Assembly: GCA_050951585.1 (NCBI GenBank)
Contig: JBMNJI010000006.1
Span: 62,001 to 126,000, forward strand
DNA: 64,000 nucleotides
Direction of reading: 5' to 3'
Origin: UBA3937 sp050951585
GTDB lineage: Bacteria; Bacillota; Peptococcia; DRI-13; DTU073
The first letter of the stretch is position 1, and each line of letters starts with the position of its first letter. The translations under genes were made by a program, and so were the position numbers. The notes under the pieces are model-generated. The model saw nothing but the letters and a program-made list of their open reading frames with translations. It did not search any database and was not told the DNA's origin. Below, piece by piece: positions 8,189 to 17,338 of the stretch.

Positions 8189-8233
8189 AATGCGGGGATC
8201 ATGTTTAGAAAAAAGGATGGAGGTGGATTGTCA

Positions 8234-8512
8234 ATGGCGACTATGGATACAAGAATTGCGGTTATCGGGATAATTGTGGAGAATCCTGCTTCTGTGGACA
8301 AACTGAATGCTATTTTACACGAATACAGCCAGTACATCATCGGAAGGATGGGAATACCTTATCGCGAACGGTGTATTTCCATTATCAGTATCGTCATGGA
8401 TGCACCGAATGAAGTGATTAGTGCCTTGTCAGGAAAAATAGGGATGCTGCCGAATGTTAGTGCCAAAACTGTTTATTCCAAACTTCCCACTGCCGATAAA
8501 AAGGAAGGTTGA
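8234..8512 (+). CDS. TM1266-family iron-only hydrogenase system regulator
   Basis: Small 92-residue protein of the TM1266 family (putative iron-only hydrogenase system regulator, an ACT/CopG-like fold). The family signature RIAVIGIIVENP and the ending GMLPNVSAKTVYSK are visible. Members are found almost always beside hydE, hydF or hydG, as here. The exact biochemical role is not known. The ATG at 8234 has a GGAGGTGG site seven bases upstream; a longer reading from GTG 8102 would run through the terminator and has no ribosome-binding site. Confidence 0.85.
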   Translation: MATMDTRIAVIGIIVENPASVDKLNAILHEYSQYIIGRMGIPYRERCISIISIVMDAPNEVISALSGKIGMLPNVSAKTVYSKLPTADKKEG

Positions 8513-8519
8513 GTAAGGC

Positions 8520-9569
8520 ATGAAAAATCTCAGAGATTTGATTGATAAGCTGGCACAGGAGAGGGTACTCGGCAAGGCAGAATTTGTTACATTGCTGGCG
8601 AATTTTCAGGAAGAGGAGCAACAGTATCTGGCGGCAAAAGCGCGAGCGGTCGCTGATTTGCATTTCGGGAAGAAAATCTTTAAGCGCGGTCTAATCGAAT
8701 TCACCAATTACTGCAAGAATGACTGTTATTACTGCGGAATCAGAAAAAGCAACAGGAATACCGATCGCTATCGTTTGACGAAAGATGATATACTGGCCTG
8801 TTGTGCGCAAGGATACCAACTGGGGTTTCGCACCTTTGTTTTACAAGGGGGAGAAGATCCGTGGTATACGGAAGATAAGCTGGTTGACCTGGTTGCGGCA
8901 ATCAGAAAAGCTTATCCTGACTGCGCGATCACGCTTTCGCTAGGGGAAAAGAGTTTTGCTGAGTATCTGGCTCTCTTTAAGGCGGGAGCGGATCGTTATC
9001 TGTTACGGCATGAAACGGCCAATGCCCGGCATTATGCCCTGTTACATCCTTCCGCGCAAAGTGCGGCCAACAGACAGCGTTGTTTAGCAGATTTAAAAAG
9101 AATCGGGTATCAGGTGGGGACCGGAATTATGGTTGGTTCACCATATCAGACGATGGAGCACCTGGCGGAGGATTTGTTGTATCTGCATGAACTACAGCCG
9201 CAGATGATCGGTATTGGTCCGTTCATTCCGCATAAAGACACCCCATTTTCGGCATTTGCCGCGGGGCGTTTAGACTTAACCCTGGTCTTGCTGGGGATAA
9301 TGCGCTTGATGTTCCCCAATACTTTAATTCCGGCGACTACCGCCTTGGGGACGATTCATCCGCAAGGACGTGAAATGGGGATTTTAGCGGGAGCCAATGT
9401 GGTGATGCCCAATCTTTCTCCGGTGCAGGTGCGAGAAAAGTATTTGCTCTATGATAATAAAATTTGCACCGGTGAAGAAGCGGCGGAATGCAGTAACTGT
9501 TTAGAGAAGCGTCTACAGAAAATAGGCTATATGACCGTAGTGGATCGGGGCGATTATTTTAGCGCATGA
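8520..9569 (+). CDS. hydE: [FeFe]-hydrogenase maturation radical SAM protein HydE
   Basis: Radical SAM enzyme that, with HydG and HydF, assembles the 2Fe subcluster of [FeFe]-hydrogenase and is implicated in forming the dithiolate bridge. The radical-SAM cluster motif is FTNYCKNDCYYCG (CX3CX2C); the LQGGEDP segment and the SAM-binding strand follow. The length of 349 residues is typical. It starts seven bases after the TM1266-type gene and is followed by hydG. hydF is not in this window. The genes imply an organism that makes or uses H2. Confidence 0.95.
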   Translation: MKNLRDLIDKLAQERVLGKAEFVTLLANFQEEEQQYLAAKARAVADLHFGKKIFKRGLIEFTNYCKNDCYYCGIRKSNRNTDRYRLTKDDILACCAQGYQLGFRTFVLQGGEDPWYTEDKLVDLVAAIRKAYPDCAITLSLGEKSFAEYLALFKAGADRYLLRHETANARHYALLHPSAQSAANRQRCLADLKRIGYQVGTGIMVGSPYQTMEHLAEDLLYLHELQPQMIGIGPFIPHKDTPFSAFAAGRLDLTLVLLGIMRLMFPNTLIPATTALGTIHPQGREMGILAGANVVMPNLSPVQVREKYLLYDNKICTGEEAAECSNCLEKRLQKIGYMTVVDRGDYFSA

Positions 9570-9612
9570 CAACTAATTTATCGATGAACAACATGAAAAG
9601 GAGGAAACAGAA

Positions 9613-11052
9613 ATGTATAATGTAGCGTCGTTGGACGCCAATGAATTTATTGCTGATGAAGAGGTCTTGCAATCAATCAGTGAGGCGAAAAAAGCAGCGC
9701 AAGACAAACAGGAAATTGAGCGAATTCTGGCCAAAGCCGGGGAGTATAAGGGCCTTACTCACCGGGAAGCGGCAGTTCTACTGGAAGTAGATGATGACGA
9801 AATCCTGGCGAAGATGTATAAGCTGGCGAAAGAGGTCAAAGAAAAAATTTATGGAAAAAGGATCGTGCTTTTTGCCCCTTTGTACCTGTCCAACTATTGT
9901 GTTAACAACTGCAAATACTGCGGTTATAAATGCAGCAATAACATCAAAAGACTTCAGCTCTCGCAGGAAGAAGTAAAGGCCGAAGTCCGGGCGTTGGAGG
10001 CGATGGGGCATAAAAGACTGCTGCTGGAATTTGGTGAAGATGATCAGAATTGTCCCATTGAATATGTTTTGGAGTGCATCAAAACTATTTACAATGAAAA
10101 ATTTGTAAATGGGGCAATCCGCCGTGTGAATGTGGATATTGCCGCGACTACCGTTGAAAATTATCGTAAGTTGAAGGAAGCGGGAATCGGGACGTATATC
10201 TTGTTCCAGGAAACATATCATAAACCGACCTATCTTGCTGTCCACTGTGGACCGAAACGCAATTATGAGTGGCATACGGAAGCCATGGACCGTGCGATGC
10301 AGGGCGGCATTGATGATGTGGGGATTGGTCCTTTATATGGCTTATACGAATATCATTATGAAACGGTTGCTTTGTTGATGCATGCCGAACATTTGGAGGC
10401 AGCACACGGGGTGGGGCCTCATACTATCTCCGTGCCGCGTTTATTGCCCGCCGAAGGGGTAAACTATCAGGACTTTCCCTATTTGGTAAATGACCATGAC
10501 TTCAAAAAGATTGTGACGACCATTCGTCTGGCTGTTCCGTACACAGGCATGATTCTTTCCACCAGAGAAAGGGCCGAGTTCAGAAAAGAGCTTTTGGAAG
10601 TTGGTATTTCGCAAATGAGTGCCGGCTCCTGTGTTGGGGTAGGCGGCTATGCGCAACAGGAGAAGACGGATAAAAAAGAGGTTCAAGAAAAAGGCACGGC
10701 GGAAAAACCGCAATTTGATCTGGCTGATCACCGCAAACCGAGCGAGGTGATCAAAGGATTAGTCAAAGATGGCTATGTGCCAAGTTATTGTACGGCCTGT
10801 TATCGGGAAGGAAGAACCGGGGACCGCTTTATGCCCCTTGCTAAATCAGGGCAGATCAGCAATTGCTGTTTGCCGAATGCTTTATTAACCTTTGAAGAAT
10901 ATCTGCAAGATTATGCGGATGATGAGTTAAAAGAGATGGGTCGCCAAATGATTGATGCGGAAATACAAAATGTGCCCAATGAAAGGCAACGGGCACGAGC
11001 AGTGGACTATCTGAACCGGATCCGTCAAGGAGAGCGAGATTTGCGTTTTTAA
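9613..11052 (+). CDS. hydG: [FeFe]-hydrogenase maturation tyrosine lyase HydG
   Basis: Radical SAM enzyme that cleaves tyrosine to p-cresol, CO and cyanide and builds the Fe(CO)(CN) unit for the H-cluster. The N-terminal motif CVNNCKYCGYKC binds the SAM cluster. The C-terminal cysteines of the auxiliary cluster are present (CTACYREGRTGDRF and then SNCCLPN). The length of 479 residues matches ThiH-like HydG. A strong AAAGGAGG site precedes ATG 9613, and a near-palindromic terminator ends the operon. Confidence 0.96.
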   Translation: MYNVASLDANEFIADEEVLQSISEAKKAAQDKQEIERILAKAGEYKGLTHREAAVLLEVDDDEILAKMYKLAKEVKEKIYGKRIVLFAPLYLSNYCVNNCKYCGYKCSNNIKRLQLSQEEVKAEVRALEAMGHKRLLLEFGEDDQNCPIEYVLECIKTIYNEKFVNGAIRRVNVDIAATTVENYRKLKEAGIGTYILFQETYHKPTYLAVHCGPKRNYEWHTEAMDRAMQGGIDDVGIGPLYGLYEYHYETVALLMHAEHLEAAHGVGPHTISVPRLLPAEGVNYQDFPYLVNDHDFKKIVTTIRLAVPYTGMILSTRERAEFRKELLEVGISQMSAGSCVGVGGYAQQEKTDKKEVQEKGTAEKPQFDLADHRKPSEVIKGLVKDGYVPSYCTACYREGRTGDRFMPLAKSGQISNCCLPNALLTFEEYLQDYADDELKEMGRQMIDAEIQNVPNERQRARAVDYLNRIRQGERDLRF

Positions 11053-11085
11053 ACTAAATACGCAGTTTTTCATCTTAATACTTTT

Positions 11086-11127
11086 CGACAAAACCGTGGG
11101 TAGTGCGATCACCCACGGTTTTTGTCG
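11086..11127. terminator. Near-palindromic (bidirectional) terminator after hydG
   Basis: CGACAAAACCGTGGGT and its complement form a 16-bp stem (one extra base in the 3' arm) around a 9-base loop. T runs occur on both strands. It ends the hydE-hydG transcript. Confidence 0.9.
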
Positions 11128-11253
11128 TTGCGCTATGAGCAATTTCAAACAAATTCGCCAATCGTAGAAAAATGACTATGAGGAATATGGAAATCTATGA
11201 TAGTATTATATTTATGAGAATCATTATTGAACAGGAAATTCGGGAGGTAGGCC

Positions 11254-12711
11254 ATGAGCATTAGCCGCATAATGCGTAAATGGATGATTTATCTTATCAC
11301 CGTTGTTTTTTTGTTTGTCTGCACATTACAGATATCGCCAATGAGTCGGCTTGTGAGAGCGCAGGATTTGTCCGATCCGCTCACCATCCGGGTAGCGCTC
11401 GAGCTTGATTTACCTTCAGCGGATTTTTCCATTTCCGAGGGCAGTTATGAACTGGTTGATTATGTGACGCAGCAAGTGCTGACAACTGCCTCGACCAACG
11501 GGAAATGGGTCGTGGCTCCTGCGGGGATGAATAACTTGCAGATTTCCGCTCTTGGCAAAGCTGATAACCGGCTGGGCAGTTCCATGGTTATTCTGCGTCA
11601 GAAAAACAGTGCCGGAACGAATGTTTTTTCCTTTAAGAACAAGCGTTACCGGGGCGATTTGCTGATTATCAATGCTCAGGGGAAGTTACAGGTCATTAAT
11701 CTGATTGATGTGGAACAATACCTTTACGGGGTAGTCGGCGCTGAGATGGGACAGGGAGCCCCGGAAGAGGCCTATAAGGCGCAGGCCGTGGTCTCCAGAA
11801 CATATGCGCTTTTTTATAAGCAGCATCCGCAACTATATTACGATGTAGGGATTACCACGCGCTGGCAGGTTTGCGGCGGTTATGATGCGGAGCTTTCATG
11901 CAGCCCGCAGGCAAAAAAGGCAGTGGATGCTACCCGTGGACAAGTTATTTACTATGACGGACAAATTATCCAGGCTTTTTTCCACAGTAATTCGGGCGGA
12001 TATACGGAAGCCAGCGAAAATGTCTGGTCGGCGTCAATTCCGTACATACAGCCGGTCGCCACGCCTGAGGATATTTTGGCCGGGCAGCCTTTTCAGCAGG
12101 AAGGATGGGCAGGCGAAACCTTTCAATGGGAAAAAACATTGACCCGCCAGCAATTAAACTCATTATTTGCAAATTGCAATGTGGGAAATATTCTTGATCT
12201 AACAGCAAAGCGCTGGGCTATCGATCCCCAGACGGGGGAATACTTAACTAAACAGACTGTTTCCGGCAGAGTAACCCAGTTGGATGTGATCGGTGAACGG
12301 GGGACCAAGAGCTTTTTCAAGGATAATATTCGTACTGTTTTGGGCCTTCGGAGTACGTTATTTGAGATTATTTCCGATTCAAGCGTCAAGGTCTGGAATG
12401 CTTTCGGTCTTGCCGATGAATGCAATAGTACGACTAATTTTTATGCGGTGACCGCCGATGGGTATAAGACCAAGTTAAACGGAAATAACGTCAGTTATTA
12501 CGTTTTAAGCGAAGATGGAGTGAAGACCGTACCGAAAAATTTTACGTCCATCACGATCAAAGGCCGGGGTAATGGACATGGCCTGGGGATGAGCCAATGG
12601 GGCGCAAGGGGTATGGCTTTGAACGGGGTGAAATATCGGAATATCCTGGAGCATTTCTATAATCAGGACCGGTTTGACGGCAAATTAACGATTGGACCAT
12701 ATCGTCCTTAA
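11254..12711 (+). CDS. SpoIID/LytB-domain protein
   Basis: Exported protein of 485 residues with an N-terminal signal or anchor (about residues 8-35) and a SpoIID/LytB domain. SpoIID is a lytic transglycosylase that removes peptidoglycan during engulfment; relatives act in wall remodelling. The catalytic-region landmarks are visible: EQYLYGVVGAEMG with the expected Glu, AQAVVSRTYAL, HSNSGGYTE, and the terminal GNGHGLGMSQWGARG. A gene of this type directly upstream of queA is a recurring arrangement in Clostridia. It may be a SpoIID paralogue rather than the engulfment protein itself. Confidence 0.9.
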   Translation: MSISRIMRKWMIYLITVVFLFVCTLQISPMSRLVRAQDLSDPLTIRVALELDLPSADFSISEGSYELVDYVTQQVLTTASTNGKWVVAPAGMNNLQISALGKADNRLGSSMVILRQKNSAGTNVFSFKNKRYRGDLLIINAQGKLQVINLIDVEQYLYGVVGAEMGQGAPEEAYKAQAVVSRTYALFYKQHPQLYYDVGITTRWQVCGGYDAELSCSPQAKKAVDATRGQVIYYDGQIIQAFFHSNSGGYTEASENVWSASIPYIQPVATPEDILAGQPFQQEGWAGETFQWEKTLTRQQLNSLFANCNVGNILDLTAKRWAIDPQTGEYLTKQTVSGRVTQLDVIGERGTKSFFKDNIRTVLGLRSTLFEIISDSSVKVWNAFGLADECNSTTNFYAVTADGYKTKLNGNNVSYYVLSEDGVKTVPKNFTSITIKGRGNGHGLGMSQWGARGMALNGVKYRNILEHFYNQDRFDGKLTIGPYRP

Positions 12712-12773
12712 GCCAAGGCGAACAGTCCTAAAGGAATGGGGATAGTTTCTAAAGAAAGAAGGAGCACCTTTTG

Positions 12774-13796
12774 ATGCATATCTCGGAATTTGATTATTAC
12801 TTGCCGGAGGAGTTGATTGCGCAGGAACCGCTTCCGGATCGTGATCAGTCCCGGCTCCTGGTATTACATCGAGACTCGGGACAAATAGAGCATCGTCATT
12901 TTGCGGATATCCTGACCTATTTGCGGGAAGGAGATGTGCTGGTTAGCAATAATACCCGCGTTATTCCGGCACGGCTTTTTGGCCGTAAAGAAGCGACCGG
13001 AGCCTTGATTGAAGTCTTTTTATTGCGGCAGTTGGAACAGAAAAAATGGGAGGTTTTAGTCCGTCCGGGCAAAAAAGTGAAACCGGGCACACGCATTATT
13101 TTCGGTGCCGGTGAATTAGTAGGCGTTCCGATTGAGACAACGGCCTCCGGGGGTAGGATTATGGAGTTTCAGTATGAGGGTATTTTCCAGGAAATACTGA
13201 GCAGTTTGGGGCAAGTGCCCCTTCCCCCCTATATCAAAAAACAGTTGGCTGATCCGGAAAGATATCAGACTGTCTATGCCAAAGAACCGGGTTCGGCGGC
13301 CGCTCCTACGGCAGGGCTGCATTTCACGCCTGCCTTAATTGACGCTGTGCGTGCCCAAGGGGTCGAATGGGTGGAGCTTCTTCTTCATGTTGGGTTAGGC
13401 ACTTTTCGCCCCGTCAAGGAAGAGGATATCTTGCAACACAAAATGCATGCGGAATATTTTGAGATCACGGAGCAGGCGGCGGAAAAGATTAATCGGGCTT
13501 TAGCCGAAAAAAGAAGAGTCATTGCGGTGGGAACCACGTCAACGCGGGCTCTGGAAAGTGCCTTTGCGGCAGAAAAAGTACAGGCGGGAAATGGCTGGAC
13601 GGATATCTATATTTACCCCGGCTACCAGTTTAAGGTCATTACCGGTTTAGTCACGAACTTTCATTTGCCTAAATCCACATTAATTATGTTAGTCAGTGCT
13701 TTGGCCGGGCGTGAGAAGATTATGCAGGCTTATGCCGGGGCAGTACGGGAAAGATATCGTTTTTTCAGTTTCGGGGATGCGATGCTCATCCTTTAA
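12774..13796 (+). CDS. queA: S-adenosylmethionine:tRNA ribosyltransferase-isomerase QueA
   Basis: Transfers and isomerises the ribosyl unit of SAM onto preQ1 in tRNA to give epoxyqueuosine. It is 340 residues long, full length. Family motifs seen: DYYLPEELIAQ near the N-terminus, LVRPGKKVKPG, SAAAPTAGLHFT, and VTNFHLPKSTL. ATG 12774 or TTG 12771 could be the start; both suit the AAGGAG site. It is followed 28 bases later by tgt and belongs to the same pathway as queH upstream. Confidence 0.97.
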   Translation: MHISEFDYYLPEELIAQEPLPDRDQSRLLVLHRDSGQIEHRHFADILTYLREGDVLVSNNTRVIPARLFGRKEATGALIEVFLLRQLEQKKWEVLVRPGKKVKPGTRIIFGAGELVGVPIETTASGGRIMEFQYEGIFQEILSSLGQVPLPPYIKKQLADPERYQTVYAKEPGSAAAPTAGLHFTPALIDAVRAQGVEWVELLLHVGLGTFRPVKEEDILQHKMHAEYFEITEQAAEKINRALAEKRRVIAVGTTSTRALESAFAAEKVQAGNGWTDIYIYPGYQFKVITGLVTNFHLPKSTLIMLVSALAGREKIMQAYAGAVRERYRFFSFGDAMLIL

Positions 13797-13824
13797 CATT
13801 CATTAAATAAGGGAGGATTTTCTT

Positions 13825-14952
13825 TTGGCTGCAGCAGTTACCTACGAATTAATCAAAGAGAGTAAGGAATCAATGGCCCGCCTGGGCAGGCTGCATACCC
13901 CCCATGGGGTCATCGAGACACCGGTGTTTATGCCGGTCGGCACGCAAGCTACCGTAAAAGCGATGCTGCCCCAGGAATTAGAGGAGCTTGGCGCGCAGAT
14001 TATTCTAAGTAATACATACCATTTGTATCTGAGACCAGGACATGAGCTGGTGAAACAGGCCGGCGGCTTACACCGGTTTATGAATTGGCCGGGGGCTATT
14101 CTAACGGACAGCGGCGGATTTCAGGTTTTTAGCCTTGGTGATTTACGGAAGATCAGGGAGGAAGGCGTTGAATTCCGCTCGCATCTTGACGGTTCAAAAC
14201 ACCTTTTCACCCCGGAGAAGGTCATGGAGATTGAAATGGCGCTGGGCGCGGATATTGCCATGACCTTTGACGAGTGTGTTTCTTACCCGATGGATTTTGC
14301 ATATACGAAGCTGGCCATGGAAAGGACAACGCGTTGGGCGGAACGCTGTCGTAAAGTGCATGATAAGAAGGACCAAGCCCTGTTTGGGATTGTCCAGGGG
14401 GGGATGTATCCCGAATTAAGGGCCATTAGTGCCCGGGATCTGGTTTCTCTTGATTTTCCCGGTTATGGCATCGGCGGTTTGAGTGTTGGCGAACCTAAGC
14501 CGCTGGGTTATGAGATCTTGGAACACACGGTGCCACTGTTACCTCCAAATAAGCCTCGTTATTTAATGGGGGTCGGTTCACCCGATTATCTGATTGAAGG
14601 GGTCATTAGGGGCGTTGATATGTTTGACTGTGTCTTACCGACTAGGATTGCCAGAAACGGAACGGTGTTCACCAGTGAAGGCCGGCTGACGATTCGCAAT
14701 GCGGCCTATAAAAATGATTTTACACCCTTGGACCATCATTGCGGCTGCCCGACCTGCCGGAATTTCACCCGGGCCTATATCAGGCATTTGTTTAACACTA
14801 ATGAAATACTGGGACTTCGTTTGACCAGTTATCATAATTTATATTTTTTGGTTGCATTGATGAAGCAGATTCGGGAAGCCATTGCCACTGATAGTTTGCT
14901 GGATTTCCGGCAGGAATTTTTTGCCCGCTATGAGAAGGGGAAAACAGATTAG
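13825..14952 (+). CDS. tgt: tRNA-guanine transglycosylase Tgt
   Basis: Exchanges guanine-34 for preQ1 in GUN-anticodon tRNAs. It is 375 residues long. Visible landmarks: the catalytic Asp region LTDSGGFQVFSLG, the second Asp region FDCVLPTRIARNG, and the zinc site HCGCPTCRNFTRAYIRH. It starts at TTG 13825 behind GGGAGGA. It follows queA and precedes yajC-secDF, the standard order in many bacteria. Confidence 0.97.
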   Translation: MAAAVTYELIKESKESMARLGRLHTPHGVIETPVFMPVGTQATVKAMLPQELEELGAQIILSNTYHLYLRPGHELVKQAGGLHRFMNWPGAILTDSGGFQVFSLGDLRKIREEGVEFRSHLDGSKHLFTPEKVMEIEMALGADIAMTFDECVSYPMDFAYTKLAMERTTRWAERCRKVHDKKDQALFGIVQGGMYPELRAISARDLVSLDFPGYGIGGLSVGEPKPLGYEILEHTVPLLPPNKPRYLMGVGSPDYLIEGVIRGVDMFDCVLPTRIARNGTVFTSEGRLTIRNAAYKNDFTPLDHHCGCPTCRNFTRAYIRHLFNTNEILGLRLTSYHNLYFLVALMKQIREAIATDSLLDFRQEFFARYEKGKTD

Positions 14953-15043
14953 AGAGGGCAGATTAGCTCTTGCCACAGAAACGGGAAAAGGTTAAGATGG
15001 AAATAAAATGTTAAAATATTTACATGAGGAGGTCATATTTAAA

Positions 15044-15316
15044 ATGGATGGTTTTGCGGTAAACCTTGGTTTGTTGGTAATCCTGATTGCTTTAATGTAT
15101 TTTACGGTGGTCAAACCTCAAAAAAGGATGAAAAAACAGCGGGAAGAAATGCTGGCGGCTTTGAAGGTGGGAGACAAGATTGTGACGATCGGGGGTATTT
15201 ACGGAAAAATAACTGCCTTAAAGGAAGCAACGATGAAATTGGAAGTAGCACCAAATGTTGAGTTAAAAATGCAACGGGAAGCGGTTAGTTTTCCGCAGGA
15301 GGAAGAACAGAAATAG
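15044..15316 (+). CDS. yajC: Preprotein translocase subunit YajC
   Basis: Small single-pass membrane protein associated with SecDF-YidC, 90 residues. A hydrophobic helix (about residues 5-22) ends in the family motif YFTVVKPQKRMKK, then the GDKIVTIGGIYGKI beta motif. ATG 15044 is chosen because GAGGAGGT lies 10 bases before it; an earlier in-frame ATG at 15008 has no such site. secD and secF follow after one intervening gene. Confidence 0.94.
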   Translation: MDGFAVNLGLLVILIALMYFTVVKPQKRMKKQREEMLAALKVGDKIVTIGGIYGKITALKEATMKLEVAPNVELKMQREAVSFPQEEEQK

Positions 15317-15346
15317 CAGGAGTAGATTGGATCAGGGGGCTGTTAG

Positions 15347-16009
15347 ATGGTTGTATCCTTGGAGCAAGTCAAGCAGGACCCGGAAGTACAATGCTTTATC
15401 GAATTAGCCAATGAGCATTTAGTCAATATAGGGTATACGGAACATAGTTTCCGTCATGTTAGTTTGGTCGCTGAAAAGGCCAGGGAAATACTGTTAAGCT
15501 TGAACTATTCGGCACGTGAAGCGGAGTTAGCGTCCATTGCCGGTTATTTGCATGATATCGGTAATGTGATTGCCCGCTCCGATCACAACCAAACCGGGGC
15601 AATTCTCGCTTTTCATATTTTAAGTAGGCTCGGCATGGACAGCCGGGAAATAGGTTCGATCATCGGCGCGATTGGTAATCATGATGAAGGGGAAGGACAG
15701 ATCGTCAACTTTATTGCCGCCGCTCTTGTTCTTGCTGATAAAACCGATGTACAGCGGGAAAGGGTGAGGAATAAAGATTTTTCGACTTTTGATATCCATG
15801 ATCGTGTTAATTTTGCGGTAACAAACGCTAATTTAGTTGTTGATGGTGAGAAAAGAGAATTTACGCTTGTTTTGGAGATTGATCAGAGAATTGTGCCGGT
15901 TATTGAGTACTTTGAAATCTTTATGACCAGAATGTTAATGTGCCGACGGGCAGCAAATTTTCTGCATTGCCGGTTTTCCATTGTGATTAACGGGGCCAAG
16001 CTGCTTTAG
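15347..16009 (+). CDS. HD-domain phosphohydrolase
   Basis: Cytoplasmic HD-superfamily protein of 220 residues. Metal-binding residues are visible in HSFRHVSLV, then LHDIGNVIARSDHN (the HD pair), and GNHDEGEG; a conserved C-terminal CRRAANFL region follows. HD proteins hydrolyse phosphate esters of nucleotides or signalling molecules, but the substrate cannot be read from sequence. Its position between yajC and secD recurs in Clostridia, so it is part of a long tgt-yajC-secDF transcript. Confidence 0.85.
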   Translation: MVVSLEQVKQDPEVQCFIELANEHLVNIGYTEHSFRHVSLVAEKAREILLSLNYSAREAELASIAGYLHDIGNVIARSDHNQTGAILAFHILSRLGMDSREIGSIIGAIGNHDEGEGQIVNFIAAALVLADKTDVQRERVRNKDFSTFDIHDRVNFAVTNANLVVDGEKREFTLVLEIDQRIVPVIEYFEIFMTRMLMCRRAANFLHCRFSIVINGAKLL

Positions 16010-16088
16010 TTGACAACCTTTAAACATGAGAATATAATAATTCAGTATGATAAAACTAATATGTATCATTAAGGAGGAGAGGCCGGAC

Positions 16089-17324
16089 ATGAGGTGGGAG
16101 AAGGTGTTTTCTCTTATCATTATTGTGGCCCTGATTGTTGGGGGAGCTTTTTTCGCTGCAAATCCGATTCAGGAAAACTTAAAACTGGGTCTGGATCTTG
16201 AGGGCGGCGTGCAAGTGAGGCTACAGGCGCAGGGCTCTGTAACAGATAGAGATATTGACCAGGTTATTGAAATTATGCGTACTCGTGTTGACTCGTTAGG
16301 GGTGACAGAACCTGTCATTCAAAAGGAAGGGCAGAACCGTGTTTTGATCGAAATACCCGGGGTGGAAGATCCTGACGCGGCCATCGGAATAATCGGGAAG
16401 ATTGCGGAACTGGAGTTTAGAACGATGGATGGCGAAGTGGTCTTAACCGGGAAAGATTTGGAAGATGCTCAGGAAGCCAAAGACCCTAGTACGGGGCAAG
16501 CTTACGTTAGTTTGAAGTTTTCGAAAGAGGGAACCCAAAAGTTTGCTGATACAACCGCGAGGCTAGTGCGGGATTATCCGCAGGCCGACCCGAGTGATCG
16601 GCCGGAAATGCGGCATATTGCGATTTTCCTCGATGATGAAATGATTCAAATGCCGTTTGTGAAGGAACCGATTCCGAGCGGACAGGCCTCGATTGATGGT
16701 TATGATTCTTTGGAAGAAGCACGGAATATTGCCTTACTGCTTCGTTCAGGGGCTTTGCCTGTACCGGTAGAGATTATTGAGAACAGATCGGTCGGGCCGA
16801 CATTGGGGGCAGATTCACTTCAAAAAAGCCTCACAGCGGCTATGTGGGGGCTTGGCGCGATTATGCTGTTTATGCTGATTATGTACCGTGTTTCCGGTCT
16901 TGTTGCTGATATTTCGCTTATTCTCTATTCCTTGTTAGTTTTGGGCATCCTAATTGCCCTCGACGCTACTTTGACCTTGCCGGGGATTGCCGGTTTCCTG
17001 CTTTCCATCGGGATGTGTGTAGATGCGAATATTATCATTTATGAAAGATTAAAAGACGAGATTCGAAACGGCAAGAGTTTGCGGGCAGCTGTTGATGCCG
17101 GCTTCTCCCGTGCTTTTTGGACGATTTTCGACTCCAATGTAACCACACTTCTGGCCGCTGCTGTCTTATTCTATTTTGGCAGCGGAAGCATCAAGGGTTT
17201 TGCGGTAACACTGAGTATTGGTATCCTTTGCAGTATGTTTACAGCGATAACCTTTACCAGGTTTGTATTGAAAATGACCGTTGAATCCGGAGTAGCCAAA
17301 AATCCGAAGTTATACGGGGCATAA
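16089..17324 (+). CDS. secD: Protein translocase subunit SecD
   Basis: Membrane subunit of SecDF, which uses the proton motive force to help pull proteins through SecYEG. It is 411 residues long, with one N-terminal transmembrane helix, the large extracytoplasmic P1 region (LGLDLEGGVQVRLQ near its start) and five C-terminal helices with the motif GMCVDANIIIYERLKDE. The ATG at 16089 follows AAGGAGGAG; an upstream in-frame ATG at 16047 precedes this site and is unlikely. secF follows after 14 bases. Confidence 0.96.
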   Translation: MRWEKVFSLIIIVALIVGGAFFAANPIQENLKLGLDLEGGVQVRLQAQGSVTDRDIDQVIEIMRTRVDSLGVTEPVIQKEGQNRVLIEIPGVEDPDAAIGIIGKIAELEFRTMDGEVVLTGKDLEDAQEAKDPSTGQAYVSLKFSKEGTQKFADTTARLVRDYPQADPSDRPEMRHIAIFLDDEMIQMPFVKEPIPSGQASIDGYDSLEEARNIALLLRSGALPVPVEIIENRSVGPTLGADSLQKSLTAAMWGLGAIMLFMLIMYRVSGLVADISLILYSLLVLGILIALDATLTLPGIAGFLLSIGMCVDANIIIYERLKDEIRNGKSLRAAVDAGFSRAFWTIFDSNVTTLLAAAVLFYFGSGSIKGFAVTLSIGILCSMFTAITFTRFVLKMTVESGVAKNPKLYGA

Positions 17325-17338
17325 GGAGGGAATAATAA

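Noticed and set aside
8102..8233. N-terminal extension of the TM1266-type protein from GTG 8102
   Set aside because: It would be translated through a terminator hairpin, has no ribosome-binding site, and the family length matches the ATG at 8234.
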